Part shown: piece after piece, positions 15,349 through 24,186 of the stretch
Position numbering within the stretch: the stretch's first letter is position 1
How the letters are laid out: each line of letters starts with the position of its first letter
Assembly (NCBI RefSeq): GCF_018343775.1
Contig: NZ_CP074349.1
Location: 1,044,001 to 1,108,000 of the forward strand
DNA length: 64,000 bases
Direction of reading: 5' to 3'
Origin: Pseudomonas cichorii
GTDB lineage: Bacteria > Pseudomonadota > Gammaproteobacteria > Pseudomonadales > Pseudomonadaceae
Notes under the pieces: model-generated
The model's database searches: none
Told to the model about the DNA's origin: nothing
The model's input: the letters and a program-made list of their open reading frames with translations, nothing else
Position numbers and translations under genes: made by a program

Positions 15349-16304
15349 GCGATGTGCACGAACCCGGCGAGCGGATGATCAGCGAAGCGGCCTCCTGGCT
15401 TGCATTGATGAATGACGATGCGGTGAGCGCGGCTGATCGTGAGGCCTTTGACAGGTGGCGCGAGGCGGACCCGCGACACGCTCTGGCGCTGTCACGCATG
15501 GAGTCCTTGTGGGGCAGTTTTGATGAATTACCGGGCAAGCCGGCTCGGGTGGCATTGCGTCAGACATTCCCGCATTCGGGGGTAAAAACCTCTTATCGAG
15601 GGTTACAGGTTCTCTCGCTGTTGGGCGTTTTGATCGGCGGCTGGATGAGTGTCGAGCACCTGCCGATCTGGATGGCCGATCAGCACACGGCCATCGGTGA
15701 GCGCCGCGAATTTCTGCTTTCCGATGGCAGCGAAGTTCAGCTCAACAGCAATTCGGCGCTGGATATAAAATTCGACGGACGGCAACGCGAGGTGGAATTG
15801 TTGCGCGGCGAATTGTGGGTTCAGGTTGCAAAGGATGCACAGCGCCCATTTGTGGTGCGCACCGATCAGGGCACCATCACGGCATTGGGGACGCGCTTTG
15901 TGGTGCGCCGTGGCCCGCAAGGGACAACGGTCAGTGTGCTGGAATCTGCCATTGCGGCCAAGGCCGATAGCGCGGATGTTGTGAAAGTTGCAACCGGCCA
16001 GCAGGCCTTGCTCAAGGACGGTCTGGTTCAGATGCCGAAGCCGATAGGCAACGGCGACCCATCGGCATGGACCCGTGGCGTGCTCAAGGTCGATGACCGG
16101 CCTCTCGGCGAAGTGCTGCAAACACTGGCCGATTATCGACATGGCTTGTTGCGTTTCGATTCCAGGGCTCTGGAAGGGATACGGGTTTCGGGGCTGTTCC
16201 GCCTTGATGACACCGACGCTGCGCTTGCAGCCTTGAGCGATAACCTGCCTATCCGCGTCGAGCGCTTTACTGACCTGCTGATCGTGGTCAAACCGCTGCC
16301 CTGA
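15345..16304 (+). CDS. FecR-type anti-sigma/sigma regulator
   Basis: Inner-membrane regulator, 319 aa from the GTG that overlaps the sigma stop codon (GTGA). The N-terminal cytoplasmic segment has EAASWLALMNDDAVSAADRE and FDRWREADPRHALALSRME; a single membrane helix is at about residues 88-105 (LQVLSLLGVLIGGWMSV). The periplasmic FecR domain carries RREFLLSDGSEVQLNSNSAL and GTRFVVRRG, followed by an STN-like C-terminal end. It relays the receptor's signal to the sigma factor. Unlike the other two FecR genes here it has no receptor gene next to it; a strong terminator follows directly. Confidence 0.85.
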   Translation: MSDVHEPGERMISEAASWLALMNDDAVSAADREAFDRWREADPRHALALSRMESLWGSFDELPGKPARVALRQTFPHSGVKTSYRGLQVLSLLGVLIGGWMSVEHLPIWMADQHTAIGERREFLLSDGSEVQLNSNSALDIKFDGRQREVELLRGELWVQVAKDAQRPFVVRTDQGTITALGTRFVVRRGPQGTTVSVLESAIAAKADSADVVKVATGQQALLKDGLVQMPKPIGNGDPSAWTRGVLKVDDRPLGEVLQTLADYRHGLLRFDSRALEGIRVSGLFRLDDTDAALAALSDNLPIRVERFTDLLIVVKPLP

Positions 16305-16312
16305 AAACAGGA

Positions 16313-16338
16313 AGGGCGGCTCTTTTCAGGGCCGCCCT
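16313..16338. terminator. Hairpin terminator between fecR-like gene and hpf
   Basis: AGGGCGGC...GCCGCCCT, an 8-bp GC-rich stem with a TCTTTTCAGG loop, 9 bp after the anti-sigma gene stop; probably serves both convergent transcripts. Confidence 0.7.
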
Positions 16339-16371
16339 CGGTTACGCGATCAATGTGTCAGAGAGTGGAAA

Positions 16372-16800
16372 TCAGCCCAGTCGAGCGACTTCCTTTTCCA
16401 GTTCTTTCTCAAGAAATTCTTCCTCCAGCAGGGCGTCCGGACTGACCGAATCTTCATCCTGATCTTGGGGCAGTGGTGCGCCGCCACGTTTGCTGCGCAG
16501 TTTGCCCAACAGGTGCTCAAGGGCGTGATCGAGTTTTGCGGCTGCGCCATCAACGGCCTGGTCGACGGTATCGGCCTTTTGAGTGACGGAAATCGGTTGG
16601 TGGCCTTTTGGACGTGCCTCTATCTGGCAGCGGATGTCATGTGGACCCGGCTTTTCGCCGTTTTCATCACTGAGGTGAACTTCGACGCGGGTTACATATT
16701 CGTCGTAGCGTTCGAGCGTGCTTTCAATGGTGGTACGAACCCACTCCTCCAGTCGGATACTGCTTTCGATGTGATTATCGCTATTGACCTGGATTTGCAT
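16372..16800 (-). CDS. HPF/RaiA-family ribosome-associated protein
   Basis: 142-aa protein of the ribosome hibernation family (HPF/YfiA, sigma-54 modulation protein). N terminus MQIQVNSDNHIESSIRLEEW, then YVTRVEVHLSDENGEKPGPH and IRCQIEARPKGHQPISVTQ, with a helix AVDGAAAKLDHALEHLLGKL. The acidic C-terminal tail of ~40 residues is longer than in E. coli HPF. The ribosome site AAGGAT precedes the start. Family members bind the decoding centre of inactive ribosomes. It sits between two iron regulatory units without an obvious link to them. Confidence 0.8.
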   Translation of the reverse strand: MQIQVNSDNHIESSIRLEEWVRTTIESTLERYDEYVTRVEVHLSDENGEKPGPHDIRCQIEARPKGHQPISVTQKADTVDQAVDGAAAKLDHALEHLLGKLRSKRGGAPLPQDQDEDSVSPDALLEEEFLEKELEKEVARLG

Positions 16801-17035
16801 AGTTAATCCTTATTAGGGCTTGCTCGTGTGAGGCTCATTGATCGATTTCTTGCGGAGCTCGATTTCGTTTGCGCTCAAGCACAGTGTTGGCGCCAATGAG
16901 CCAACAATTCAACCCCTAAATGGAAGAAATATTTCGCAGCAAAAATATTGTTTGAATGCAATGGATTCTCATCCAGCATCGGCCTCTTGTATGACGGTGA
17001 ACATTCGCGAGGGAAGCATGAATGCTTCTGACCTT

Positions 17036-17090
17036 TTCGCGACTGAAGTCGCTCCGAGGTGGGGTCCCGGGAGCGACTTCATTCGCGAAT
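17036..17090. repeat. REP-like inverted repeat (variant arm)
   Basis: TTCGCGACTGAAGTCGCTCC faces GGAGCGACTTCATTCGCGAA across a GC-rich loop. It lies 11 bp beyond the fecA stop and probably terminates that transcript. The remaining ~230 bp of the 16801-17101 gap shows nothing recognisable beyond the hpf promoter area. Confidence 0.8.
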
Positions 17091-17101
17091 GCGTTCAGCC
17101 T

Positions 17102-19450
17102 TTAGAATGCGACGGACGTCTGCAGATACACGGTGCGCGGTTCACCCACGTACTTGCCGCGGTTGTTGTCATCGAACGAGCGGGTGAAGTATTCGCGGTT
17201 GAAGATGTTCTTCACGCCTACCGCCACGTTCAGGTCTGACAATTGCGGGCCGAAATCATAGGCAGCGCGGGTGCTGAACAGCATGTAGCCGGGGATTTTG
17301 CCGTTGTTGCCGCTGGCGCTTTCGGCCACGGTGTTGGCATTGTCGGCGAACTGGTCGCTCTGGAACGAGCTGTCCAGGTTCAGCTTCCATGGGCCTTCGG
17401 TGTATCGCACGCCCAGAGTGCCTTTGTGTCTGGACGAGAAGGGCACACGATTGCCTTTGTTCGGGCCATCTTCGCGGATGGTTGCATCCACAAACGCATA
17501 GCTGGCGTAAACCTCGTAGGCATCCAGTGCCGGGTTCAGGTCGCTCAAGGCATAGTTGATGCTGCTCTCGATCCCCTGATGACGGGTTTCGCCGCGAGCG
17601 ATGATCCGGTTGTCGGTCTGGTTGGTGTCGTACTGGTTATCGAAGTTGATCAGGAAAGCACCGATCTCTGCGCGCAGCACGCCGTCGTCATAGCGGGTGC
17701 CCAGTTCCCAGGTACGCGCCTTTTCAGGTTGGACTTCGCCGCCGTTGACGCGGTTGGGCATCTGGCTGTATTGCACGCTGCCGAACGAACCTTCGGTGTT
17801 GGCGTACAGGTTCCAGGTGTCCGTCACGTGGTAGAGCACGTTCAAGGCTGGCAGCGCGGTGTTGTAGTCGCCCTGGTATTTGACGTTGGTCTGGTTGTTG
17901 GACTGCGCCGTGTCGATCATCTCGTAGCGAATGCCGGGCGTGATGGTCCACTTGCCGATATCGATGCGGTCATCGATGTAGAACGCTTTGGCATCGGTGT
18001 AGCCACGGGTATCGCGATCTTGCGTGCTCGACGTGCTGGGCATGATTTGCGAAGCGGTGGTTTCGTTGTAGCGCACTTCGTGGCCGGATTCGTTGATGTA
18101 GCGATAGCCGATGCCCACTTCATGCCAGCTTTCGCCCAGTGCGAAACCTTGGGAGAAGCGGGTTTCAAAACCGCGTACCCAGTATTCGCGCGGTGACAGG
18201 GTGACGATGTTGCCCTGTTCCAGATAACCACTGCGCAGGGTCTTGGTGAAGAAGGTATTGGCGGTGAAAACCCGGGCGTCCTGCTCGTAGCGATAGCCGA
18301 AGTTGGCCAGCGTGCGACGGCCCCAGAACTTGTCTTTCAGGCGCGTCGATTGATACGGGTCGGCATCGTAATCCGCGACACTCAGGCCGCCGGGCATCTC
18401 GGCTTCGCCTTCGTAATACTGCGCCATGGCGTTGAGGCTGTTGGCGTCGTCGATCTGGTATTTGCCCTTGAGAATCAGGTCGTCGATCTGGGTATCGCTG
18501 TGTTCGCGCCAGTCGCTGCCGCGCACGCCGGAATACAGAATCGCGCCGCCCAGGCCATTTTCCGCCGTGCCGCCCAGCAACAGGTTGCCGGTTTTCTTGA
18601 AGCCATCTTGGGTGGAAGACGGGCTGATCTCGGTCTGCACGGAGCCCTTCATGGTGGGCTCGTCCGGGATGGCGCGGGTCACGAAGTTGACGATACCGCC
18701 GACGTTCTGCGGGCCGTAACGCACGGCACCGCCGCCACGCACGACGTCCACGGCGTCCATGTTGCCCAGGCTGATCGGCGCAAGAGACAACTGAGGCTGG
18801 CCATAAGGTGCGAATGGCACCGGAATGCCATCCATCAGGACCGTGGAGCGCGAAGCCAGGCGCGGGTTGAGGCCGCGAATGCCGAAGTTCAGCGCCATGT
18901 CGTGGCTGCCGGTGCCGTTGTTTTCCGGTGCGTTGACGCCCGGGATACGGTTGAGCACTTCGCGGGCATTGGTGGAGCCGTTACGCTCGAACTCTTCACG
19001 ACGAATCACGTCACGGGCACCGGGGTGTTCGAAGACGTTGGTCTGCTGAGCTTCACCCAGCCAGTCACCGACAATGGTCGATGCGCCCAGCTCCACGGGA
19101 CCGCTACCTGCCGTGCTCACCGGTTGCAGGGAGAAGCCTTGATTGCCGTCGGCCACAGCTTGCAGACCTGTGCCTTCCAGCAAGGCAGTCAGGCCTTGCT
19201 CGGGCGTGTACTGACCTTCCAGCCCACGGCTTTTCAGGCCGCTGGTGACTTGCGATCCATAGGAAATCATCACGCCGGCTTCCCGGCCAAACTGGTTCAG
19301 CGCGGTTTCGAGTTCGCTTGGGGCAATGTGATAGGCCTTGGCATCGGCAGCATGCGCCAGCGAAAGACCGCCCAACGACAGGCTCGCGCCGAAAATGATA
19401 TGCCGCAGGGTGCGAACCAGAGGTGACAATTGGGGCGATCGGGTCGACAT
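17102..19450 (-). CDS. fecA: TonB-dependent ferric-citrate-type receptor with STN signalling domain
   Basis: Outer-membrane transducer receptor, 782 aa. Signal peptide 1-35 (GASLSLGGLSLAHAAD); STN signalling domain ~38-115 (AYHIAPSELETALNQFGREA); plug domain with VLNRIPGVNAPENNGTGSHD, NFGIRGLNPRLASRSTVLMD and GGGAVRYGPQNVGGIVNFVT; then a 22-strand barrel ending in LQTSVAF with terminal Phe. The plug motifs are those of FecA (ferric dicitrate). It transports ferric citrate across the outer membrane and signals iron presence to the FecR protein encoded just upstream. The order fecI-fecR-fecA is conserved, with a REP-like repeat between fecR and fecA. Confidence 0.88.
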   Translation of the reverse strand: MSTRSPQLSPLVRTLRHIIFGASLSLGGLSLAHAADAKAYHIAPSELETALNQFGREAGVMISYGSQVTSGLKSRGLEGQYTPEQGLTALLEGTGLQAVADGNQGFSLQPVSTAGSGPVELGASTIVGDWLGEAQQTNVFEHPGARDVIRREEFERNGSTNAREVLNRIPGVNAPENNGTGSHDMALNFGIRGLNPRLASRSTVLMDGIPVPFAPYGQPQLSLAPISLGNMDAVDVVRGGGAVRYGPQNVGGIVNFVTRAIPDEPTMKGSVQTEISPSSTQDGFKKTGNLLLGGTAENGLGGAILYSGVRGSDWREHSDTQIDDLILKGKYQIDDANSLNAMAQYYEGEAEMPGGLSVADYDADPYQSTRLKDKFWGRRTLANFGYRYEQDARVFTANTFFTKTLRSGYLEQGNIVTLSPREYWVRGFETRFSQGFALGESWHEVGIGYRYINESGHEVRYNETTASQIMPSTSSTQDRDTRGYTDAKAFYIDDRIDIGKWTITPGIRYEMIDTAQSNNQTNVKYQGDYNTALPALNVLYHVTDTWNLYANTEGSFGSVQYSQMPNRVNGGEVQPEKARTWELGTRYDDGVLRAEIGAFLINFDNQYDTNQTDNRIIARGETRHQGIESSINYALSDLNPALDAYEVYASYAFVDATIREDGPNKGNRVPFSSRHKGTLGVRYTEGPWKLNLDSSFQSDQFADNANTVAESASGNNGKIPGYMLFSTRAAYDFGPQLSDLNVAVGVKNIFNREYFTRSFDDNNRGKYVGEPRTVYLQTSVAF

Positions 19451-19556
19451 GCAGGAGTCCTTTGATCTGGAGGATTAAGAGGTGCTTTCCCTGTCTGTCA
19501 CGCGAGCGCTTGAAAACGGCTCACCGGATTTGAAAAAAGTTTTGTGATAACTCACT

Positions 19557-19648
19557 TTGTGGGAGGCAGCTTGCTGGCGACTTCACGTACAGACGCAGAA
19601 TATCTGTCGGCTTCGAGCCTTTTTCGCCAGCAAGCTGCCTCCCACAAG
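19557..19648. repeat. Long REP-like palindrome (type B)
   Basis: TTGTGGGAGGCAGCTTGCTG at the left faces its inverse complement at the right, separated by ~40 bases containing CAGACGCAGAATATCTGTCGG. A second, nearly identical element is at 48697-48787. It separates fecR from fecA and ends 7 bp before the fecR stop. Confidence 0.85.
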
Positions 19649-19654
19649 TGTTGT

Positions 19655-20632
19655 TCACACCCGAGCCTGAACACTCACCCAATACCGGGTAAAGCGCTGC
19701 ACCCGGACGGGCAGGGTGACTTCCAGCATGTCGAGGATGCGTTCGCTGTCCGCCAGCGGGTAACTGCCGGAAATCAGCAGGTTGGCGACCTTGGCATCGC
19801 AGTTGAGTCGCCCGCGACGGTAGCGGCCCAGTTCGGCCAGGAAATCCGTCAGCTTCATGTGCGAGGCGACCAGCATGCCTTCGGCCCAGGCTCCGGTGCT
19901 GGCGTCTGTCGGGCGTACCGAGTCCCAGGCGTCGCGGCTGAAGGTCACTTGCTGTCTGGCCTGTAACCGCAATGGCGGACCGACATGGGCGTCGGGGCTG
20001 ATTTCGAGTGAGCCGTCCAGCACGGCCAGTTGCGTGCGGCCGTCCAGTTGCCGCAGGTTGAAACGACTGGCCGCGGTCGAGGCGTGTACGGTGCCTTGGG
20101 CGGTCAGCAGGTTCAGTGGGCGTGAGTCGGCAACTGCCGTCATCAGGATTTCGCCTTGCAGCAACTTGATAAACCGCTGCCCGGCATCGAAGCGCACATC
20201 CAGGGCGCTGGCGGTATTGAGTTGCACCTGTGTGCCGTCGCTCAGTGTTTCCTTGCGTTGTTCGCCCACGCCGCTGCGCAGGTCGGCCAGCAAGGGTTGC
20301 AAGGCGATCTGATCACGCAATCCCCAGCCTGCCGCCGAACCAGCGCCCAACAGAAGCAAGAGCTTGAGTGCCTGACGGCGACCGGCGGAGGACGGTGCAT
20401 TGAGCGCCGCATGGGCCAGGGGCGAGGACAACCCGCTCAAGCGTTGGTTGACCCGCTGGATGTGCGCCCAGGCACGCTGGTGTTCGCTATTGCCATTGAG
20501 CCACTGCTGCCAGGCATGCTGGCGACGGGAATCCAGGCCGCCTTCCTGCATTTCGATCATCCAGCTCACTGCCTGCCTGGCCACGGCTGGGGAAATGTCT
20601 GACTTGTTCAGGGATTCGGTATTCAGGTTCAT
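19655..20632 (-). CDS. fecR: FecR-type anti-sigma/sigma regulator of the ferric-citrate system
   Basis: 325-aa inner-membrane regulator. The N-terminal part has ARQAVSWMIEMQEGG and AWQQWLNGNSEHQRAWAHIQ; a membrane segment lies at about residues 90-107 (ALKLLLLLGAGSAAGWGL); the periplasmic domain shows KETLSDGTQVQLNTASALDV and LLQGEILMTA. The start MNLNTESLN overlaps the sigma gene stop by 4 bp (ATGA), and longer upstream reading is only a shadow of the sigma gene. It receives the FecA signal and controls the co-transcribed sigma factor. Confidence 0.87.
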   Translation of the reverse strand: MNLNTESLNKSDISPAVARQAVSWMIEMQEGGLDSRRQHAWQQWLNGNSEHQRAWAHIQRVNQRLSGLSSPLAHAALNAPSSAGRRQALKLLLLLGAGSAAGWGLRDQIALQPLLADLRSGVGEQRKETLSDGTQVQLNTASALDVRFDAGQRFIKLLQGEILMTAVADSRPLNLLTAQGTVHASTAASRFNLRQLDGRTQLAVLDGSLEISPDAHVGPPLRLQARQQVTFSRDAWDSVRPTDASTGAWAEGMLVASHMKLTDFLAELGRYRRGRLNCDAKVANLLISGSYPLADSERILDMLEVTLPVRVQRFTRYWVSVQARV

Positions 20633-21132
20633 AGGGCGAAGTAGCAGCGCAGCGCGGCCTTGTTCAGATGACGCTTGACCGTCGCGATGGAGATGCCCAG
20701 TTGCGAGGCGATTTCGCCATGGCTCAGGCCATCGACCTGAGAAAGCAGGAAGGCACGTTTGACCGCACTCGGCAGGCCGTCCAGCAACTGGTCCAGTTCC
20801 ACCAGAGTTTGCAGGATGATCGCCCGGTCTTCCTCGGAAGGTGCCACGCATTCCGGCAGCTCGGCCAGGGCCTGGTAATAGGCGCGCTCCAGATCCTGGC
20901 GTCTGTAGTGATTGCACAGCACCCGCTTGGCGATGGTGGTCAGAAAGGCCCGAGGCTCGATGATCTGGGTCGTATCGCGGGCCAGTATCACTTTGACGAA
21001 GGTGTCCTGAGCCAGATCCGCCGCACTGTGCGGGCAGCCGAGCCTGCGCCGCAGCCAGGTCGTTAGCCAGGAATGGTGATCCTGGTACAGACCTTCGACG
21101 GTATGACTGAGAGCGGGCTGGGCGGTGTGCAT
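20629..21132 (-). CDS. fecI: ECF sigma factor, FecI-type (ferric-citrate system)
   Basis: ECF sigma factor of 167 aa if started at MHTAQPALSH. Region 2: GLYQDHHSWLTTWLRRRLGC and SAADLAQDTFVKVILA; region 4: LLSQVDGLSHGEIASQLGIS with recognition helix ATVKRHLNKAALRCYF. Alternative in-frame starts are at 21159 and 21192; the one at 21192 abuts the Fur box and is unlikely. No start has a strong ribosome site, so the exact N terminus is uncertain. The gene heads the fecI-fecR-fecA unit and is probably Fur-repressed. Confidence 0.82.
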   Translation of the reverse strand: MHTAQPALSHTVEGLYQDHHSWLTTWLRRRLGCPHSAADLAQDTFVKVILARDTTQIIEPRAFLTTIAKRVLCNHYRRQDLERAYYQALAELPECVAPSEEDRAIILQTLVELDQLLDGLPSAVKRAFLLSQVDGLSHGEIASQLGISIATVKRHLNKAALRCYFAL

Positions 21133-21194
21133 CACGTAGAAAAATCCACGGGGACTCATTGAGGGCGTCGATTCTGTCAGACTCTTTTGCATAT

Positions 21195-21213
21195 GAGAAT
21201 ATTTATCATTAAT
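21195..21213 (-). promoter_or_regulatory. Fur box upstream of fecI
   Basis: On the minus strand ATTAATGATAAATATTCTC matches 14 of 19 Fur consensus positions. It lies in the divergent gap between fecI and the DUF3649 gene, and could control both. Confidence 0.65.
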
Positions 21214-21332
21214 ATTGCGCTTTATTCTTGTGCCTGGGTGCGAACTTTCTGCCCGGCGGTCTGGTGACAGGGTCCTTGTCATGCCAGCTCACGCTTTTTC
21301 ATTGCCTTTCAAGATCGGGTAAAGGTTCTCGG

Positions 21333-21671
21333 ATGCACGGTTCAGCCCTCAATAGCCCAGCGGTCAATAAACGTCCTGCGAAAAATACCGGTGTCTCGGT
21401 TTCCTACCGGCTGGCGGTGGCTTCCCGCGCGCTGGCGGCGATCTTTGCAGGCTATCTGCTGGCTTCCGTGACCAGCATCTGTGTCGCCCAGTGGTTGCCG
21501 GTCCCTCGGGCCGAAGCCGTTATCACGGGCATGATGCTTTCGTTTCTGGTGTATCTGGTGGCCGTGCTCTGGTGCTTTGCCTGCCGCACGGCCATGCAGG
21601 CGTGGGTGGGCGTGTTATTGCCCTGCGCAATTCTGGGCGTCGCCTATGCCTGTGGCCGGTGGTTGTCATGA
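21333..21671 (+). CDS. DUF3649 iron-uptake-associated membrane protein
   Basis: 112-aa membrane protein with three hydrophobic segments (SRALAAIFAGYLLASVTSIC, MMLSFLVYLVAVLWCFACRT, WVGVLLPCAILGVAYACG). This is the DUF3649 family, which in Pseudomonas precedes PepSY and DUF3325 genes near siderophore receptors. The start at 21333 (MHGSALNSP) is preferred over 21228 because AAGG precedes it at good spacing. It overlaps the PepSY gene by 4 bp (ATGA). Function unknown; a role in iron handling at the inner membrane is inferred from context. Confidence 0.8.
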   Translation: MHGSALNSPAVNKRPAKNTGVSVSYRLAVASRALAAIFAGYLLASVTSICVAQWLPVPRAEAVITGMMLSFLVYLVAVLWCFACRTAMQAWVGVLLPCAILGVAYACGRWLS

Positions 21672-23248
21672 AGGAGGGTTTTCGTCAGGCCATGGCCTGG
21701 CTGCACACCTGGGTCGGGCTGGTGTTCGGCTGGCTGCTGTTCGCGATTTTCCTGACCGGGACGCTTTCCTACTTCAAGGATGAGATCACCCAATGGATGC
21801 AGCCCGAGATTGCTGCCCGTCCTGTGAATGCCGAGGCCAATATCCGGCTGGCGCAAAGCTACCTGCAACAACACGCGGCGGGCGCCACGCGCTGGTTCAT
21901 CAATATGCCGGACGAGCGCTCGCCGGGTCTGATGGTGGGCTGGCTGCCGGAAGGCAAGCCCGGTCAGCGCAACAACTTTGTCCGCAAGGTTCTGGACACT
22001 CAGACCGGCGCTCCGGTGCAGGCGCGGGAAACACGGGGCGGCGACTTCTTCTATCGCTTCCATTACCAGTTGCAGATGCCGCACCCCTGGGGCCGCTGGC
22101 TGGCGACCATTGCGGCGATGGTGATGTTCGTGACGCTGGTGACCGGCATCATCGTGCACAAGAAGATCTTCAAGGAGTTCTTCACCTTCCGGCCACGCAA
22201 GGGCCAGCGTTCCTGGCTGGATGGCCATAACGCTCTGGGCGTGCTGGTGCTGCCGTTTCATCTGATGATTACCTACAGCAGTCTGGTGATCTTCATGTCG
22301 ATGGTGATGCCCGCCAGCATCCTGACCAGCTACGGCACTGTGCAGGCTTTCTACAACGAAGTATTCCCCGGTTCGAACATGCCAGGGCCTGACGGCAAAC
22401 CTGCCGAGTTGCTGCCCCTTGCTCCGCTTCTGGCCTCGGCCAGCGAGCGCTGGAATGGCGATCAGGTGGGGCGCGTGGTGGTCAACAATCCTGGCGACAG
22501 CAATGCTTCGGTGCTGCTAACCCGTGACGACAAAGGCAGCATCACGCCGGATCGCGGTGGCGCGCTGACCTTCAATGGCGTGAGCGGTGCCCTGCAGAAC
22601 GAAACCCCGTCACGGCCCGTGCCGATGCTGATTTCCAGCGGCATGTATGGCCTGCACGTCGGTCACTTTGCCGGGCCGACCCTGCGCTGGCTGTACTTCA
22701 TTTTCGGCGTGGCCGGGACCGCGATGATCGGCACCGGGCTGGTCATGTGGCTGGGCAAGCGCCGCCTCAAACATGCCAAGGCCGGCGTGCTGCCTTTCGA
22801 GTTGCGTCTGGTCGAGGTGCTGAACATCGCCAGCATGTCGGGCCTGATGCTCGCGGTGGCGGCGTTCTTCTGGGCCAATCGCGTTCTGCCGGTCGGGTTG
22901 GCCGGGCGTGCAGGATGGGAAGTGAATGTGTTCTTTATCGTCTGGGGCCTGTCGATGCTGCATGCCGTGCTGCGCAACGGCCAGAGCGCCTGGCGCGAGC
23001 AACTGGGGCTGGGTGCACTGATGTTCATCGGCTTGCCGGTGCTCGATCTGCTGACCGACGGCCATTACCTGATGGCCGCGTTGCAACAGGGAAGCTGGGT
23101 GCTGCCGGCCTTTGACCTGACGGCGCTGGGTACCGGCCTGTTTCTCGGCTGGGCCGCGCTGAAGTTCAGGGCTGAGCGTGCCGATAAGCCGGTGCGCAAG
23201 AGCGCTGGCGCTTCGGCCATTGCGGTCAGCCATCAGGAGGCCAGTTGA
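21668..23248 (+). CDS. PepSY-associated TM protein (PiuB-like iron-regulated membrane protein)
   Basis: 526-aa inner-membrane protein of the PepSY/PiuB family. TM1 is at ~10-35 (WLHTWVGLVFGWLLFAIFLT with the following GTLSYFKDEI); a PepSY-type periplasmic part follows, then RFHYQLQMPHPWGRWLA, VTLVTGIIVHKKIFKEFFTF, DGHNALGVLVLPFHLMITY, and several C-terminal TM segments. Conserved histidines in the TM regions (HTW, HYQLQMPHPWGRW, HNALG, HL) suggest haem binding, and family members are thought to reduce siderophore iron. The start at 21668 overlaps the DUF3649 stop; in-frame sequence upstream to 21491 is a shadow of that gene. Confidence 0.83.
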   Translation: MKEGFRQAMAWLHTWVGLVFGWLLFAIFLTGTLSYFKDEITQWMQPEIAARPVNAEANIRLAQSYLQQHAAGATRWFINMPDERSPGLMVGWLPEGKPGQRNNFVRKVLDTQTGAPVQARETRGGDFFYRFHYQLQMPHPWGRWLATIAAMVMFVTLVTGIIVHKKIFKEFFTFRPRKGQRSWLDGHNALGVLVLPFHLMITYSSLVIFMSMVMPASILTSYGTVQAFYNEVFPGSNMPGPDGKPAELLPLAPLLASASERWNGDQVGRVVVNNPGDSNASVLLTRDDKGSITPDRGGALTFNGVSGALQNETPSRPVPMLISSGMYGLHVGHFAGPTLRWLYFIFGVAGTAMIGTGLVMWLGKRRLKHAKAGVLPFELRLVEVLNIASMSGLMLAVAAFFWANRVLPVGLAGRAGWEVNVFFIVWGLSMLHAVLRNGQSAWREQLGLGALMFIGLPVLDLLTDGHYLMAALQQGSWVLPAFDLTALGTGLFLGWAALKFRAERADKPVRKSAGASAIAVSHQEAS

Positions 23249-23580
23249 TGTTGCTGGCGGCGGTGTTCTGCTACATCGGTTTCACGGCCTTGTGCCTGTC
23301 CATGTCCCGGCATTACGGCGAGTTGCTGAGCGGTCCTCTGACCCCTCGGCGCAGTCGGTTGCTCAAGCTTGCTGGCTGGTTGTTTCTGGCGGTTTCTTCA
23401 GCCGTTGCAGTCAATGATGCCGGTTGGGGTGTAGGCTTGGCGCAGTGGTTTGCAGTATTGATGGGCAGCGCGGTGCTGCTGGTTTTTCTGATGCCTTTCA
23501 AGCCTCGCTGGGTCGTGAAGCTGGCCGGTTTCGGGCTGGTGCTTTGCCCTTTTGCTGCTTTTGATCTGTTGCCCGTTTAA
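23248..23580 (+). CDS. DUF3325 membrane protein
   Basis: 110-aa membrane protein with three or four TM segments and the DUF3325 pattern CYIGFTALCLSMSRHYGELL and LLKLAGWLFLAVSSAVAVND. It is the third gene of the DUF3649-PepSY-DUF3325 set. The ATG at 23248 shares a base with the PepSY stop codon and has an ideal AGGAGG site 7 bp upstream; a TTG three bases earlier is the alternative. The next gene, a sigma factor, begins directly after its stop, so the operon probably continues. Confidence 0.8.
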   Translation: MLLAAVFCYIGFTALCLSMSRHYGELLSGPLTPRRSRLLKLAGWLFLAVSSAVAVNDAGWGVGLAQWFAVLMGSAVLLVFLMPFKPRWVVKLAGFGLVLCPFAAFDLLPV

Positions 23581-23589
23581 GTGATCGTG

Positions 23590-24186
23590 ATGATGCCCCC
23601 TGAACCCGACCTGCCCGATACAGGCCCTGACGCCGAGCCCTTGGCGGCGAAGGGTGGGCGTGCGCATTTTCTGCAGGTGTTTTTGTCCCAGCGTCCCCAG
23701 ATGGAGGCGCTGGTCAGCCGTCGCGTGGGCTGCCGGGCAACAGCTGCGGATCTGGTGCAAGACCTGTTCGTGCGTTTCTGGCGTCGTCCTCTGGTGCAGG
23801 TCGAAGAGCTGAGCACTTATCTGCTGCGCTGTGCAGGCAATATCGCCATCGACCATCTGCGCAGCGAAGGCGTGCGTAGCCGCATCAGCGAAAGCCTTGA
23901 AACCGGGCCGGACGAAAGCAGCAACGACCCTCGCGCCGCGCTGGAGGCGAACAACGATTTGCGCCACGTCGAGGCTGCCTTGCGCGGCTTGCCCGAGCGG
24001 ACTCGACAGATTTTCCTTCTCAACCGCATTCACGGTCGCAAGTACGCAGAGATTGCCAAAGCCATGGAGCTTTCCCAAAGCGCTGTGGAAAAACATATGA
24101 TGCGCGCTTTGCAAGCCTGCAAGGCGAGCCTGGAACAGGACTCGGCAGGCACCGCCCGAACGAAGCCTGGAGACGCTCGTCGATGA
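23590..24186 (+). CDS. ECF sigma factor, FecI/FpvI-type (third unit)
   Basis: About 198 aa. Region 2: ALVSRRVGCRATAADLVQDL then FVRFWRRP and CAGNIAIDHLRSEGVR; region 4: LPERTRQIFLLNRIHGRKYA and SQSAVEKHMMRALQACKASL. The N-terminal ~25 residues are proline-rich and variable. Possible starts are GTG 23581 and ATGs at 23590 and 23593; none has a strong site, and coupling to the preceding DUF3325 gene is likely. The stop overlaps the next fecR-like gene by 4 bp (ATGA). It should direct transcription of the receptor gene at 25215. Confidence 0.83.
   Translation: MMPPEPDLPDTGPDAEPLAAKGGRAHFLQVFLSQRPQMEALVSRRVGCRATAADLVQDLFVRFWRRPLVQVEELSTYLLRCAGNIAIDHLRSEGVRSRISESLETGPDESSNDPRAALEANNDLRHVEAALRGLPERTRQIFLLNRIHGRKYAEIAKAMELSQSAVEKHMMRALQACKASLEQDSAGTARTKPGDARR

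Noticed and set aside
17243..19426. Long open frames on the plus strand across fecA
   Set aside because: They are mirror frames of a high-GC gene; the fecA translation has a full set of receptor motifs.
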